Shown in pieces: positions 16,678-24,727 of a stretch of DNA of 64,000 nucleotides. The stretch spans positions 186,001-250,000 of the forward strand of contig CAVRGQ010000009.1 of NCBI GenBank assembly GCA_963720785.1, written 5' to 3'. Every line of letters begins with the position of its first letter. Position 1 is the stretch's first letter. Made by a program: the position numbers and the translations under genes. Origin of the DNA: CAVRGQ01 sp963720785 (GTDB lineage Bacteria > Actinomycetota > Acidimicrobiia > IMCC26256 > DASPTH01). Below the pieces are notes generated by a model. That model saw only the letters and a list, made by a program, of their open reading frames with translations. It was not told the origin of the DNA and searched no databases.

Positions 16678-17490
16678 ATGAGCAACCCGTTCAGCTACGA
16701 AGGCAAGAAGGTCGTCGTCACCGGTGCCGCCACCGGCGTGGGGGCCGGTCTCCTCGACGTGCTCGCCGAGCTCGGCGCGACCGACGTGACCGTGCTCGAC
16801 ATCAAGGCCCCCACCGGCCCGCACTCCACCTACCTCGAGACCAACCTCGGCGAGGAGGCCGCGGTCGACGCGGCGATCGCCGCCATCGACGGACCGATCC
16901 ACGCACTGTTCAACAACGCCGGTGTGGCCGACACGCTGCCGCCCCGCACGGTGATCGCGGTCAACTGGCTCGCGCTGCGCAAACTCTCCGAGGGACTGCT
17001 GCCGAAGATCGCCGTGGGTGGCGCCATCGTGAACACCGCATCGACCGCCGGTGGCATGTGGAGCTCGCACGTCCCGCAGATCACCGCCGTGCAGGCGATC
17101 GCCGGTTGGGACGAGGCGCTCGACGCGTACGAGGCCGCCGACCTCGAGGGCGTGGCGCCGTACTTCTTCTCCAAGGAGCTCGTGCAGTACTACACGATGC
17201 AGTCGGCCAAGACGACGATGGCGTCGGGTGTGCGCACCAACTCGGTGTGCCCCTCGCCGATCGACACGCCGCTGCTCAAGGACTTCCGCGAGACGATGAC
17301 CGACAAGCTCATCGACTGGAACATCGAGCAGGGCATGGGCCGCCCCGTCACCGGCCGCGAGGTCGGCATGGTGCTGGCGTTCCTCGGCAGCGACGCCGCG
17401 GCCTACGTGAACGGCGTCAACATGCTCGTCGACGGTGGCTTTACCGCGGCGATGACGACTGGCCAGGTCGACTTCGCGGCCATCAGCTGA
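16678..17490 (+). CDS. SDR, 3-alpha-hydroxysteroid dehydrogenase-like (FxYEGK type)
   Basis: A 270-residue SDR beginning MSNPFSYEGKKVVVTG, with TGAATGVG loop, NNAG, a Thr/Ser region STAGGMW, a long insertion, and the catalytic YFFSK. The insertion before the active-site tyrosine and the FSYEGK start group it with 3-alpha-hydroxysteroid dehydrogenase/carbonyl reductase-like SDRs. Two close relatives are at 22072 and 22934. It has a GAGGAG ribosome binding site, unlike the leaderless genes nearby. Its stop overlaps the crotonase start by one base (TGATG), so the two form an operon probably acting on a cyclic or acyl-CoA substrate. Confidence 0.82.
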   Translation: MSNPFSYEGKKVVVTGAATGVGAGLLDVLAELGATDVTVLDIKAPTGPHSTYLETNLGEEAAVDAAIAAIDGPIHALFNNAGVADTLPPRTVIAVNWLALRKLSEGLLPKIAVGGAIVNTASTAGGMWSSHVPQITAVQAIAGWDEALDAYEAADLEGVAPYFFSKELVQYYTMQSAKTTMASGVRTNSVCPSPIDTPLLKDFRETMTDKLIDWNIEQGMGRPVTGREVGMVLAFLGSDAAAYVNGVNMLVDGGFTAAMTTGQVDFAAIS

Positions 17491-18284
17491 TGGCGGGAAC
17501 CGTGCAGCTGGAGGACGTGGGCGGCAACGTCCGCGTCCTCCGGCTCAACCGGCCCGAGCGGCTGAACGCGATCAACTTCGAGTTGGTCGCCGACCTGCAC
17601 GACGCGCTCGACGAGCTCGGCTCCGATCCCGAAGCGAAGGTCGCGCTCCTCACCGGCAGCGGCCGGGGCTTCTGCGCCGGCCTCGACCTCAACGACTTCG
17701 GGATGCCGCCCGCGCCCGGCGGCCACCAGCACCTCAACGTCAACCAGACCGGCCAGTCGTTCCTCGCCGATCTCACCCAGCACATCCGGCGCACGCCGCA
17801 GATCGTGGTGGCCGCGGTGAACGGGCCGGCATTCGGCGGCGGCCTCTCGTTGTCACTCGCGTGCGACCTCCGCGTCGCGGCGCGCAGTGCGAGCTTCTGC
17901 TCCGCCTTCATCCGCACCGGACTCACGGGCACCGATGCGGGCGTGAGCTACCTGCTCCCCCGCCTCATCGGCGTGTCGCGCGGCTTCGACATGATCGTCA
18001 CCGGTCGCAAGCTCGACGCCGAGCAGGCCGAGCGCTGGGGCCTCGTCACGCAGCTCCTCGACGACGACGGCTTCTTCGACGCCGCCCTCGAGGTCGCGCG
18101 CGGCATCGCCGGCTACACGAGCGTGGGCCTGCGGTGGACGAAGGAAGCCATGTGGCACAACATCGACACCAACGACATGGCCGCATGCATCGCGCTGGAG
18201 AACCGCAACCAGATGATGGCGGGCGCCACCGACGAGGTACGCGAGTACATGGCGTCGTACGCCAGCCGCATCACCAAGTCGTAG
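17490..18284 (+). CDS. Enoyl-CoA hydratase/isomerase family protein (catalytic glutamates absent)
   Basis: A 264-residue crotonase. The CoA-binding and oxyanion-hole segments are present: FCAGLDLNDF and NGPAFGGGLSLSLACDLRV. However the two glutamates of true enoyl-CoA hydratases are not: the first position reads Ser in GGGLSLSLA and the second falls in FIRTGLTGTDAGVSYLLPRLIG. Such EchA-type proteins may be isomerases, thioesterases or other crotonases. The start overlaps the SDR stop (TGATG). The last 16 bases plus stop are imperfectly repeated just downstream. Confidence 0.8.
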   Translation: MAGTVQLEDVGGNVRVLRLNRPERLNAINFELVADLHDALDELGSDPEAKVALLTGSGRGFCAGLDLNDFGMPPAPGGHQHLNVNQTGQSFLADLTQHIRRTPQIVVAAVNGPAFGGGLSLSLACDLRVAARSASFCSAFIRTGLTGTDAGVSYLLPRLIGVSRGFDMIVTGRKLDAEQAERWGLVTQLLDDDGFFDAALEVARGIAGYTSVGLRWTKEAMWHNIDTNDMAACIALENRNQMMAGATDEVREYMASYASRITKS

Positions 18285-18308
18285 GCCGCGTCACCAGGTC
18301 CTGAGCCG
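18269..18308 (+). repeat. Imperfect 20-bp tandem duplication across the crotonase stop codon
   Basis: The 20 bases encoding the end of the crotonase (18269-18288) are followed directly by a second copy (18289-18308) matching at 15 of 20 positions by eye. Both copies carry an in-register stop codon (Arg-Ile/Val-Thr-Lys/Arg-Ser-stop). This mirrors the 14-bp repeat at 2604. Confidence 0.5.
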
Positions 18309-18317
18309 CGGCGGACC

Positions 18318-18698
18318 TCAGTTCGTCTGGATCATCTCCACCAGGTTCCCGTCGGCGTCGCGCACCATCCCGATGGTGTAGCTGGTGCCGGGATACGCCG
18401 CGGGCTCACGCTCCGAGGTGGCACCGCCGGCGATCGCGGCGGCGTACAGCGCGGCGACGTCGTCGGCGATCAACACCACCTTGCCGGTCTTCGGCTCGGG
18501 CCCCGGCACCGGCGTGCCCTTCGTGCGCATCAGCAGGATGGCCGGGCCGCCCGCGCCGTCGCTCACCGCGATCTCTTCGATCGCGTCGTTGTCGATGGTG
18601 AACGCCACGGAGAGGCCGAGCGCGTCGACGTAGAAGGCGCGTGCCTGTTCGATGTCGCCCACCTCGATACCGAAGCTGCTGACGCGGGGAGTGGACAT
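18318..18698 (-). CDS. VOC family protein (glyoxalase/bleomycin resistance fold)
   Basis: A 126-residue single vicinal-oxygen-chelate protein with paired beta-alpha-beta-beta-beta modules: FGIEVGDIEQARAFYVDALGL and then KTGKVVLIADDVAALYAAAI, ending in DADGNLVEMIQ. The first module has Glu where glyoxalase I has a metal-binding His, so methylglyoxal detoxification is not assured. ATG 18698 follows a strong AGGAGG ribosome binding site. It lies 20 bases after the DUF2142 gene on the same strand and may be its operon mate. Confidence 0.8.
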   Translation of the reverse strand: MSTPRVSSFGIEVGDIEQARAFYVDALGLSVAFTIDNDAIEEIAVSDGAGGPAILLMRTKGTPVPGPEPKTGKVVLIADDVAALYAAAIAGGATSEREPAAYPGTSYTIGMVRDADGNLVEMIQTN

Positions 18699-18718
18699 GG
18701 TGGACCTCCTGGGAACGG

Positions 18719-20134
18719 TCAGACGACCTTGACGGAGCGGGCGACCTCGAACAACCAGATCCCGTAGAAGACCACGAGCCCCACCACCGGCGGGACTGCG
18801 AGGTGGCCGAAGCGCGTGGCGCCCTTGCCGTCGGGCGCGATCGCCACGAACAGCACAGGGATGAACGGTGCGAACAGCCGGGCACTCGGGTGCACCACCA
18901 CGTCGAGCACCGGCGCGTTGCAGTACACCAGCCAGCCGCCCATCACCGCGAAGATGCCGACGACGAACACCGCGAAGATCGCCGCCCGCTCGCTGATCCG
19001 CAACGGCCGGGGTGGCAGGCGGTCCTGCTGGCAGGCAAGCACCACGAACCCGACGGCCACCAGGACCGACACGACGAGCGGCCAGATCATGATGCGGTCC
19101 ATGATGGGCACGACGTCGCGCACCCAACGCCCCGACTGGTGGAAGCCCGCCTTGCCCACCGCCTCCAGGAACCGCCACGGCGCGGTGAGGATGGCGTGCA
19201 CCTGGTCGCGCGGGTTCGGCTCGATCTGGAAGAACCGTACGTCGCACACGAAGCGCGACGAGTTGGCGCGCTGCCACACGGTGGAAGCCAGGCCCCCGAG
19301 CGCGACGGGCACGAGCAGCTTCCACGAACCGCGCCGGCGGTCACGGTCGAGCAGCGGAAGCAGGTACAGCAGCGAGATCACGACGTAGGTGGGCTTCACC
19401 AGGCCGAGCGCCAGTGACAGGCCGATGGCCTCCCACCACATCGATCGGGGCAGCGGGCCCTCGTGGTCGAGCACGCGCAGTGCCGACGACACCACGAGGA
19501 TCGCCACCGCGGTGGTGAGCGTGTCGGGCGACAGGGAGTTGGCCTGGAACATGACGATCGGCAGCAACGCCGAGACGCACAGGGCCCAACGCGCCCGCGG
19601 CGCCCGACGGATCGCGACGAACACCAGGCCGAGGAAGACCACGAGGTTGGCGAGGCGGCCGGCGATCGCGAGCGTGTCGGTGGAGGCGCCCAACGGCCGC
19701 AGCACGGCGAACACGGCGACCTGCGGCAGGTACGGCACGGGCGAGTACCAGGCGAACGTGGAGATGTCGAGGTACTTCGTCCCCGGTGGACACTGCCGGT
19801 CGGGGCCCGCGGCCACGAGCACGGGATCGCCCTGCGCCGGTTCGCCCGCGCCGTAGTTCACGTACGGCGCGTTCTCGAAGTACAGCTCCACCGACTTGCG
19901 GTTCAGGTCCCGGAACACGTCGGACGGGAGGCACACTCCCGATCCCTTGCGCGCCGCGTCGTCGAAGACCGACGGTGTGGTCTGCAGGTTCCCCTCCGAC
20001 AGCTGGTAGATGCGGGCGAAGTGGCTGGTCTCGTCGATGGCGTGCATCGGCGGCATCACCAGCAGGAGCACGAAGCCGACGAAGCCACCGATCAGCAGGA
20101 ACGACCACGCCGGGTCGCGCAGGACGCGCCGCAC
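18719..20134 (-). CDS. DUF2142 family polytopic membrane protein
   Basis: A 471-residue protein with about ten predicted membrane segments (first LLIGGFVGFVLLLVM, last VVGLVVFYGIWLFEV). It carries the DUF2142 hallmark MPPMHAIDETSHFARIYQL after helix 1, followed by a large extracytoplasmic loop with four cysteines. DUF2142 proteins resemble GT-C glycosyltransferases and often lie in polysaccharide clusters. GTG 20134 is preceded by TAGCTT 6 nt upstream and by no clear ribosome binding site. It lies 9 bases downstream of the GH15 gene. A sugar-transfer role is inference. Confidence 0.75.
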   Translation of the reverse strand: MRRVLRDPAWSFLLIGGFVGFVLLLVMPPMHAIDETSHFARIYQLSEGNLQTTPSVFDDAARKGSGVCLPSDVFRDLNRKSVELYFENAPYVNYGAGEPAQGDPVLVAAGPDRQCPPGTKYLDISTFAWYSPVPYLPQVAVFAVLRPLGASTDTLAIAGRLANLVVFLGLVFVAIRRAPRARWALCVSALLPIVMFQANSLSPDTLTTAVAILVVSSALRVLDHEGPLPRSMWWEAIGLSLALGLVKPTYVVISLLYLLPLLDRDRRRGSWKLLVPVALGGLASTVWQRANSSRFVCDVRFFQIEPNPRDQVHAILTAPWRFLEAVGKAGFHQSGRWVRDVVPIMDRIMIWPLVVSVLVAVGFVVLACQQDRLPPRPLRISERAAIFAVFVVGIFAVMGGWLVYCNAPVLDVVVHPSARLFAPFIPVLFVAIAPDGKGATRFGHLAVPPVVGLVVFYGIWLFEVARSVKVV

Positions 20135-20143
20135 GGGCAGAAG

Positions 20144-21994
20144 CTAGTGGTCGCCCGGCTCGTGGGCGAGCAGGCGTGATGCCGCGTCGATGAGCGACAG
20201 ATGGGTGAACGCCTGCGGGAAGTTCCCCAGGTGGTACCCGGTGTGGACGTCGATCTCTTCGGCGTAGAGCAGCAGCGGTCCGGCGAACGACAGCAACTTC
20301 TCGAACAGTGCGCGGGCCCGGCCCACCTCACCGATGAGCGCGAGCGCGGAGACCAGCCAGAACGAGCAGATGGTGAACGTGCCCTCCTCGCCCGAGAGGC
20401 CGTCGTCGGTGCTGTCGACGCGGTAGCGCAGCACCAACCCGTCCTGCGTGAGCTCGTCGGCGATCGCGAGCACCGTGGTGCGCACCCGTTCGTCGTCGGG
20501 CGGGAGGAACCCCATGATCGGGATGAGCAGCAGCGAGGCGTCGAGCGCGTCGGTGCCGTAGTACTGGGTGAACGATCCGCGAGCGTCGAGGCCCTTGGCG
20601 ATGATCTCGTCGCGCAGCGAGTCGGCGGCGGTCTGCCACCGTTCGACGCACTCGTCGTCGTCACGCACGCGTGCCAGCCGGATGCCGCGGTCGATCGCGA
20701 CCCAGCACATCACCTTCGACGCGACGAAGTGCTGCGGCGCGCCGCGCATCTCCCAGATGCCCTGATCGGGTTCGGGCGCGCGGGCGATCGCGGTGTCGAC
20801 CATCCCGGCGATCGCCGTCCACAGTTCGTGGGGCACCTCACCGCCGCGGCGGGCGTGGGTGCAGAGCGAATCGAGGAGCATGCCCCAGACGTCGTGCTGG
20901 TGCTGGTCGAACGCGCCGTTGCCGATGCGCACCGGACGCGAGTGCAGGTACCCCGACAGGTGGTCGAGCGTGTGCTCCGTGAGATCGGTCTCGCCGCCGA
21001 TGCCGTACATGATCTGCAGGCTCAGGTCGCCGCTCTGCACCGCATGACGGCCGACCGCGTCGAGCAGGAACGCGAAGTACTCGAACGCCTCCCACTCGAA
21101 GCCGAGGTCGTGCAGGGCACGCAACATGAACGCGCTGTCGCGGATCCACGTGTAGCGGTAGTCCCAGTTGCGTTCACCGCCGGGCGTCTCCGGCAACGAC
21201 GTGGTGCCCGCGGCCATGATCGCCCCGGTGGGCGCGTAGCTCAGGCCCTTGAGCGCGAGCGCGCTCCGCTCGATGTAAGGCCGCCAGCGGTGATCCGCGA
21301 CCTCGGCGAGGCTCAGCCAGTCGCGCCAGTACTTCTCGGTGGTGTGGAGCTGCTCGAACGCTTCGCCGAGGTCGGCAGGGAGCGCGCCGCGCCAGGAGAG
21401 CGCCACGAAGGCCCGCTCGCCGTGCTCGAGGGTGGTGCGGCCGTACGCACGCGACCCGACGAAGCCGAGGCGCATGCTGCTCGCCATCGTGAGGTCGATG
21501 CCGTCGTGGCTCACCTGCACGTGGCCGTAGCCGCCGTCGCTGTAGTCCCACTCGGCCGAGTCGCGCCCGTAGTCGAACTGCGGCAGGCATTCCGTGAGCA
21601 GCTCGACGCGTCCGCTGAAGCACTCGGCGATGCGCAACAGGGTGCCCTGGGCGACGTCGTCGCCGGGCGCCCGCCGGTACTCGGGACGGCGCTCGTCGGT
21701 GGGCGCGGGCCCGATCACGAGCACGTCGTACACGGTCATCCAGCCGGTGGGCGTGTGCCAGGTGGTCTCGAGCACGTTGGTGCCGGGCACGTAGCGCCGC
21801 TGGTCGGGGACGTCCGCGTTCGAGGGCCCGAAGCGGAAGTGTCCCGCGCTGCGGTCGAGCAACGAGCCGAACACGCTCGGCGAGTCGGGACGCGGCAGGC
21901 ACAGCCACTCGACCGATCCGTCGGGCGCCACCAGCGTGCTCACCTCGCAGTCGGAGAGAAATGCGAAGTCGGCGATCGGCGGGAAACTGCTCAT
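20144..21994 (-). CDS. Glycoside hydrolase family 15 protein (trehalase/glucoamylase type)
   Basis: A 616-residue GH15 enzyme: N-terminal beta-sandwich starting PPIADFAFLSDCEVSTLVAP, then an (alpha/alpha)6 barrel. The sequence RNWDYRYTWIRDSAF is the substrate-binding signature. Glutamates in GIWEMRG and LLYAEEID match the two catalytic positions. Actinobacterial homologues are trehalases or glucoamylases acting on alpha-glucosides. No signal peptide, so cytosolic, probably acting on storage sugar. ATG 21994 is preferred to GTG 22012, since CAGACT lies 8 nt before it and homologues begin near SSFPPIADFA. It leads a minus-strand run into DUF2142 and VOC genes. Confidence 0.87.
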   Translation of the reverse strand: MSSFPPIADFAFLSDCEVSTLVAPDGSVEWLCLPRPDSPSVFGSLLDRSAGHFRFGPSNADVPDQRRYVPGTNVLETTWHTPTGWMTVYDVLVIGPAPTDERRPEYRRAPGDDVAQGTLLRIAECFSGRVELLTECLPQFDYGRDSAEWDYSDGGYGHVQVSHDGIDLTMASSMRLGFVGSRAYGRTTLEHGERAFVALSWRGALPADLGEAFEQLHTTEKYWRDWLSLAEVADHRWRPYIERSALALKGLSYAPTGAIMAAGTTSLPETPGGERNWDYRYTWIRDSAFMLRALHDLGFEWEAFEYFAFLLDAVGRHAVQSGDLSLQIMYGIGGETDLTEHTLDHLSGYLHSRPVRIGNGAFDQHQHDVWGMLLDSLCTHARRGGEVPHELWTAIAGMVDTAIARAPEPDQGIWEMRGAPQHFVASKVMCWVAIDRGIRLARVRDDDECVERWQTAADSLRDEIIAKGLDARGSFTQYYGTDALDASLLLIPIMGFLPPDDERVRTTVLAIADELTQDGLVLRYRVDSTDDGLSGEEGTFTICSFWLVSALALIGEVGRARALFEKLLSFAGPLLLYAEEIDVHTGYHLGNFPQAFTHLSLIDAASRLLAHEPGDH

Positions 21995-22071
21995 CGGCGA
22001 ACAGTCTGACACTTCTCGCGAGGCCCGATAGTCTGCGCGCCGTTCACGGACTCCAGGAAGGCAGCACGGCG

Positions 22072-22899
22072 ATGGCGAACCTGTTCAGCTACGAGGGCAA
22101 GCGAGTGGTGGTCAGTGGTGGCGGCGGCGCCGGCATGGGCGCGGCGGCCGTCGAGGGCCTCGCCGAGCTCGGCGCGGAGATCCACGTGATCGACCTCAAG
22201 GAGCCGCCGGTGCCGGTCGCGAGTCACCAGGTCGTCGACCTGCGCGACCCCGAGGCCACCAGCGCCGCGATCGACACCATCGGCGGCACGATCAACGCAC
22301 TGTTCAACTGCGCGGGCCTGCCCGGGCCGCCCAAGTTCACCGACGTCGACACCTTCCTCGTGAACTTCGCCGCGCCGCGTCACCTCGCCGAGGCCTGCGC
22401 GAAGTACATGCCGGCCGGCAGCGCGATCGCCAGCATCTCGTCCACCGCCGGCAGCGCGTACCTGATGAACATCGCCAAGTGGCTGCCCCTCGCGCAGACC
22501 CCCGACTTCGCATCGGCGAAGGCGTGGGTGGAAGCGCACCCCGAGGAGATCGCCGGGGGCTACGCGCCGTCGAAGGAGGCGCTCATCATCTGGACCATGT
22601 GGGCGGCCAAGAGCTACGCCGAGCGCGGCATCCGCCTCAACTGCATCAGCCCCGGACCCACCGACACGCCGATGATGCCCGACTTCGAGGACGGCGTGAA
22701 GCAGATGGGCGCGGGCATGGAGGGGATCATCGACAAGATGGCCCAGGGCCTCGGGCGGCGTTCGAGCCCGGCCGAGCAGGGCTGGCCGATGATCTTCCTC
22801 AACAGCGACGCCGCCTCCTACATCTCGGGCGAGAACGTCAACACCGACGGCGGCACCGTCTCGGGCCTCACGACAGGCACCATCACCATCGAGCTGTAA
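22072..22899 (+). CDS. SDR, 3-alpha-hydroxysteroid dehydrogenase-like, copy 1 of tandem pair
   Basis: A 275-residue SDR starting MANLFSYEGKRVVVSG, with SGGGGAGMG as the cofactor loop, DLKEPP after beta-2, NCAG, SSTAGS, and GYAPSKEAL holding the catalytic Tyr and Lys. The insertion before the active site is typical of the 3-alpha-hydroxysteroid dehydrogenase/carbonyl reductase-like group. It is nearly identical over most of its length to the next gene (22934), showing a recent tandem duplication. A less similar relative is at 16678. An AGGAAGG ribosome binding site precedes the start. Confidence 0.85.
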   Translation: MANLFSYEGKRVVVSGGGGAGMGAAAVEGLAELGAEIHVIDLKEPPVPVASHQVVDLRDPEATSAAIDTIGGTINALFNCAGLPGPPKFTDVDTFLVNFAAPRHLAEACAKYMPAGSAIASISSTAGSAYLMNIAKWLPLAQTPDFASAKAWVEAHPEEIAGGYAPSKEALIIWTMWAAKSYAERGIRLNCISPGPTDTPMMPDFEDGVKQMGAGMEGIIDKMAQGLGRRSSPAEQGWPMIFLNSDAASYISGENVNTDGGTVSGLTTGTITIEL

Positions 22900-22933
22900 C
22901 CACTTCACCGGAACGCGCACTGGGGGAATCACC

Positions 22934-23794
22934 ATGGCAAATCTGTTCAGCTACGAAGGCAAGCGGGTCGTGGTCAGCGGAGGCGGCGGCGCCGGCATGG
23001 GCGCGGCCGCCGTGCGCGGCCTCGCCGAGCTCGGCGCGGAGATCCACGTGATCGACCTCAAGGAGCCGCCGGTGCCGGTCGCGAGTCACCAGGTCGTCGA
23101 CCTGCGCGACCCCGAGGCCACCACCGCCGCGATCGACACCATCGGCGGCACCATCAACGCGCTGTTCAACTGCGCCGGTCTGCCCGGGCCGCCGTTCAGC
23201 GACGTCGACACGTTCATGGTGAACTTCGCCGCGCCGCGTCACCTCGCCGAGGCCTGCGCGAAGTACATGCCGGCCGGCAGCGCGATCGCCAGCATCTCGT
23301 CGACGGCGGGCAGCGGGTACCTGATGAACATCGCCAAGTGGCTGCCCCTCGCGCAGACCCCCGACTTCGCGTCGGCGAAGGCGTGGGTCGAGGCGCACCC
23401 CGAGGAGATCGCCAGCGGGTACTCGCCGTCGAAGGAGGCGCTCATCATCTGGACCATGTGGGCGGCCAAGAGCTACGCCGAACGCGGCATCCGCCTCAAC
23501 TGCATCAGCCCCGGACCCACCGACACGCCGATGATGCCGCAGTTCGTCGACGGCACGAAGGCGCTCGGGCTCCCCGAGGACACCATCGACCTCTTCGCGC
23601 AGGGCCTGGGCCGGCGCTCGACCCCCGACGAGCAGGGCTGGCCGATGATCTTCCTCAACAGCGACGCCGCCTCCTACATCTCGGGCGAGAACGTCAACAC
23701 CGACGGCGGCACCATCTCGGGTCTCACGACGGGCACCATCACGCTGCCCTACGACCCCGAGGCGTTGCTCAACCAGGCGCTCGATCAGGGCTGA
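22934..23794 (+). CDS. SDR, 3-alpha-hydroxysteroid dehydrogenase-like, copy 2 of tandem pair
   Basis: A 286-residue near-duplicate of the preceding gene with the same SGGGGAGMG loop and GYSPSKEAL active site. Differences concentrate between residues 200 and 235 (QFVDGTKALGLPEDTIDLFAQ against DFEDGVKQMGAGMEGIIDKMAQ), a substrate-facing region. They also occur at the C-terminus, where this copy carries an extra LPYDPEALLNQALDQG tail. Long identical DNA blocks outside those regions suggest duplication followed by divergence of the substrate pocket, or gene conversion. The gap of 34 bp to copy 1 suggests co-transcription. Confidence 0.85.
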   Translation: MANLFSYEGKRVVVSGGGGAGMGAAAVRGLAELGAEIHVIDLKEPPVPVASHQVVDLRDPEATTAAIDTIGGTINALFNCAGLPGPPFSDVDTFMVNFAAPRHLAEACAKYMPAGSAIASISSTAGSGYLMNIAKWLPLAQTPDFASAKAWVEAHPEEIASGYSPSKEALIIWTMWAAKSYAERGIRLNCISPGPTDTPMMPQFVDGTKALGLPEDTIDLFAQGLGRRSTPDEQGWPMIFLNSDAASYISGENVNTDGGTISGLTTGTITLPYDPEALLNQALDQG

Positions 23795-23806
23795 GGCGCC
23801 TGCCGT

Positions 23807-24727
23807 TCAGCGAACCACGATGGTGAACCGGGCCCGGTGCGAGTCACCGGGCCCGACCATGTCCACGGTCCCGCGGCGCAGCGCGTCGGTGGGTGCGGTC
23901 ATCGGTTCGAGCGCGGCGAACGGCTTGCCCGGCGGCACCCAGACCTGCGCCCACGGGTAGTGCGCGTCGGCGCGCACCTCGAGCGCGGTCCCGTCGGGTG
24001 CGTCGAGCCCGAGCACCCGGCGCGACCCGAGCGCGTAGAGGTCGTCGAAGGCGCGACGCGCGATCGGCGTGACCTGCGCGGGCTCCGGGACCCGCTCCCC
24101 CGTGGGGATCCCGTGCGCGTCGAGCAACAGGTGCTCGCGGCGCGGCAGCCGCAGGTTCCAGGTGTGCCGGGCCGATCCGGGCAGTCGCAGGTAGGGATGC
24201 CATCCGAAGGCGATCGGCACCGCCCGTTTGCCCGTGGGCACGACGGTGGTGGACACCACGAGCCGGTCCTCGAGGACGCGCGCCTCCACCTCGAGCCGGT
24301 GCGGGAACGGGAACGCCGGCTCGTCGACGTCGAGGGTCGCGAGCACGGATGCCGCGCCGCGCTTGTGGCGCAGCTCCCTCACCTCCCAGCCCGGGCGACC
24401 GACCAGCAGTCCGTGGATCGGCAGGCCGTTGGCGTCGGTGTGCACGCCCCGGCCGGTGAGGTCGACGCTGCGCGAGCCGACCTTGTAGCGCATCGACGCG
24501 AGCCGGTTGGCCCAGGGCGCGAGCAGGGGCAGCCCGCCGGTGTGGCCGGTGCGCAGCGCGTCGAGCCCGCCGGGCAGCGCGAGGTACTCCTTGTTGCGCA
24601 GGCGCAGCGACAGGCCGGTCATACCGATGCCGGGGGCGAACACCGCGCGCAGGTCGCCGTTCTGCAGCACCACCGCGGGCTCGCCGCGGAAACGGCCTTC
24701 GTCGCTGCGGATCATCGAGAGCGGCAT
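23807..24727 (-). CDS. Aldose 1-epimerase-like protein
   Basis: A 306-residue galactose mutarotase-fold protein. Conserved features are RLASMRYKVGSR (family NR/R region), the substrate histidine region IHGLLVGRPGW, and IAFGWHPYLRLPG with the second conserved histidine. The glutamate expected near the C-terminus is in FAALEPMTAPTDALRRG. It interconverts alpha and beta anomers of hexoses or a related sugar. ATG 24727 overlaps the stop of the TauD gene by one base (TGATG), so it is the second gene of that operon. Confidence 0.83.
   Translation of the reverse strand: MPLSMIRSDEGRFRGEPAVVLQNGDLRAVFAPGIGMTGLSLRLRNKEYLALPGGLDALRTGHTGGLPLLAPWANRLASMRYKVGSRSVDLTGRGVHTDANGLPIHGLLVGRPGWEVRELRHKRGAASVLATLDVDEPAFPFPHRLEVEARVLEDRLVVSTTVVPTGKRAVPIAFGWHPYLRLPGSARHTWNLRLPRREHLLLDAHGIPTGERVPEPAQVTPIARRAFDDLYALGSRRVLGLDAPDGTALEVRADAHYPWAQVWVPPGKPFAALEPMTAPTDALRRGTVDMVGPGDSHRARFTIVVR

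Noticed and set aside
20201..22009. 602-residue plus-strand frame opposite the GH15 gene
   Set aside because: Antisense shadow; the GH15 catalytic motifs are on the minus strand.
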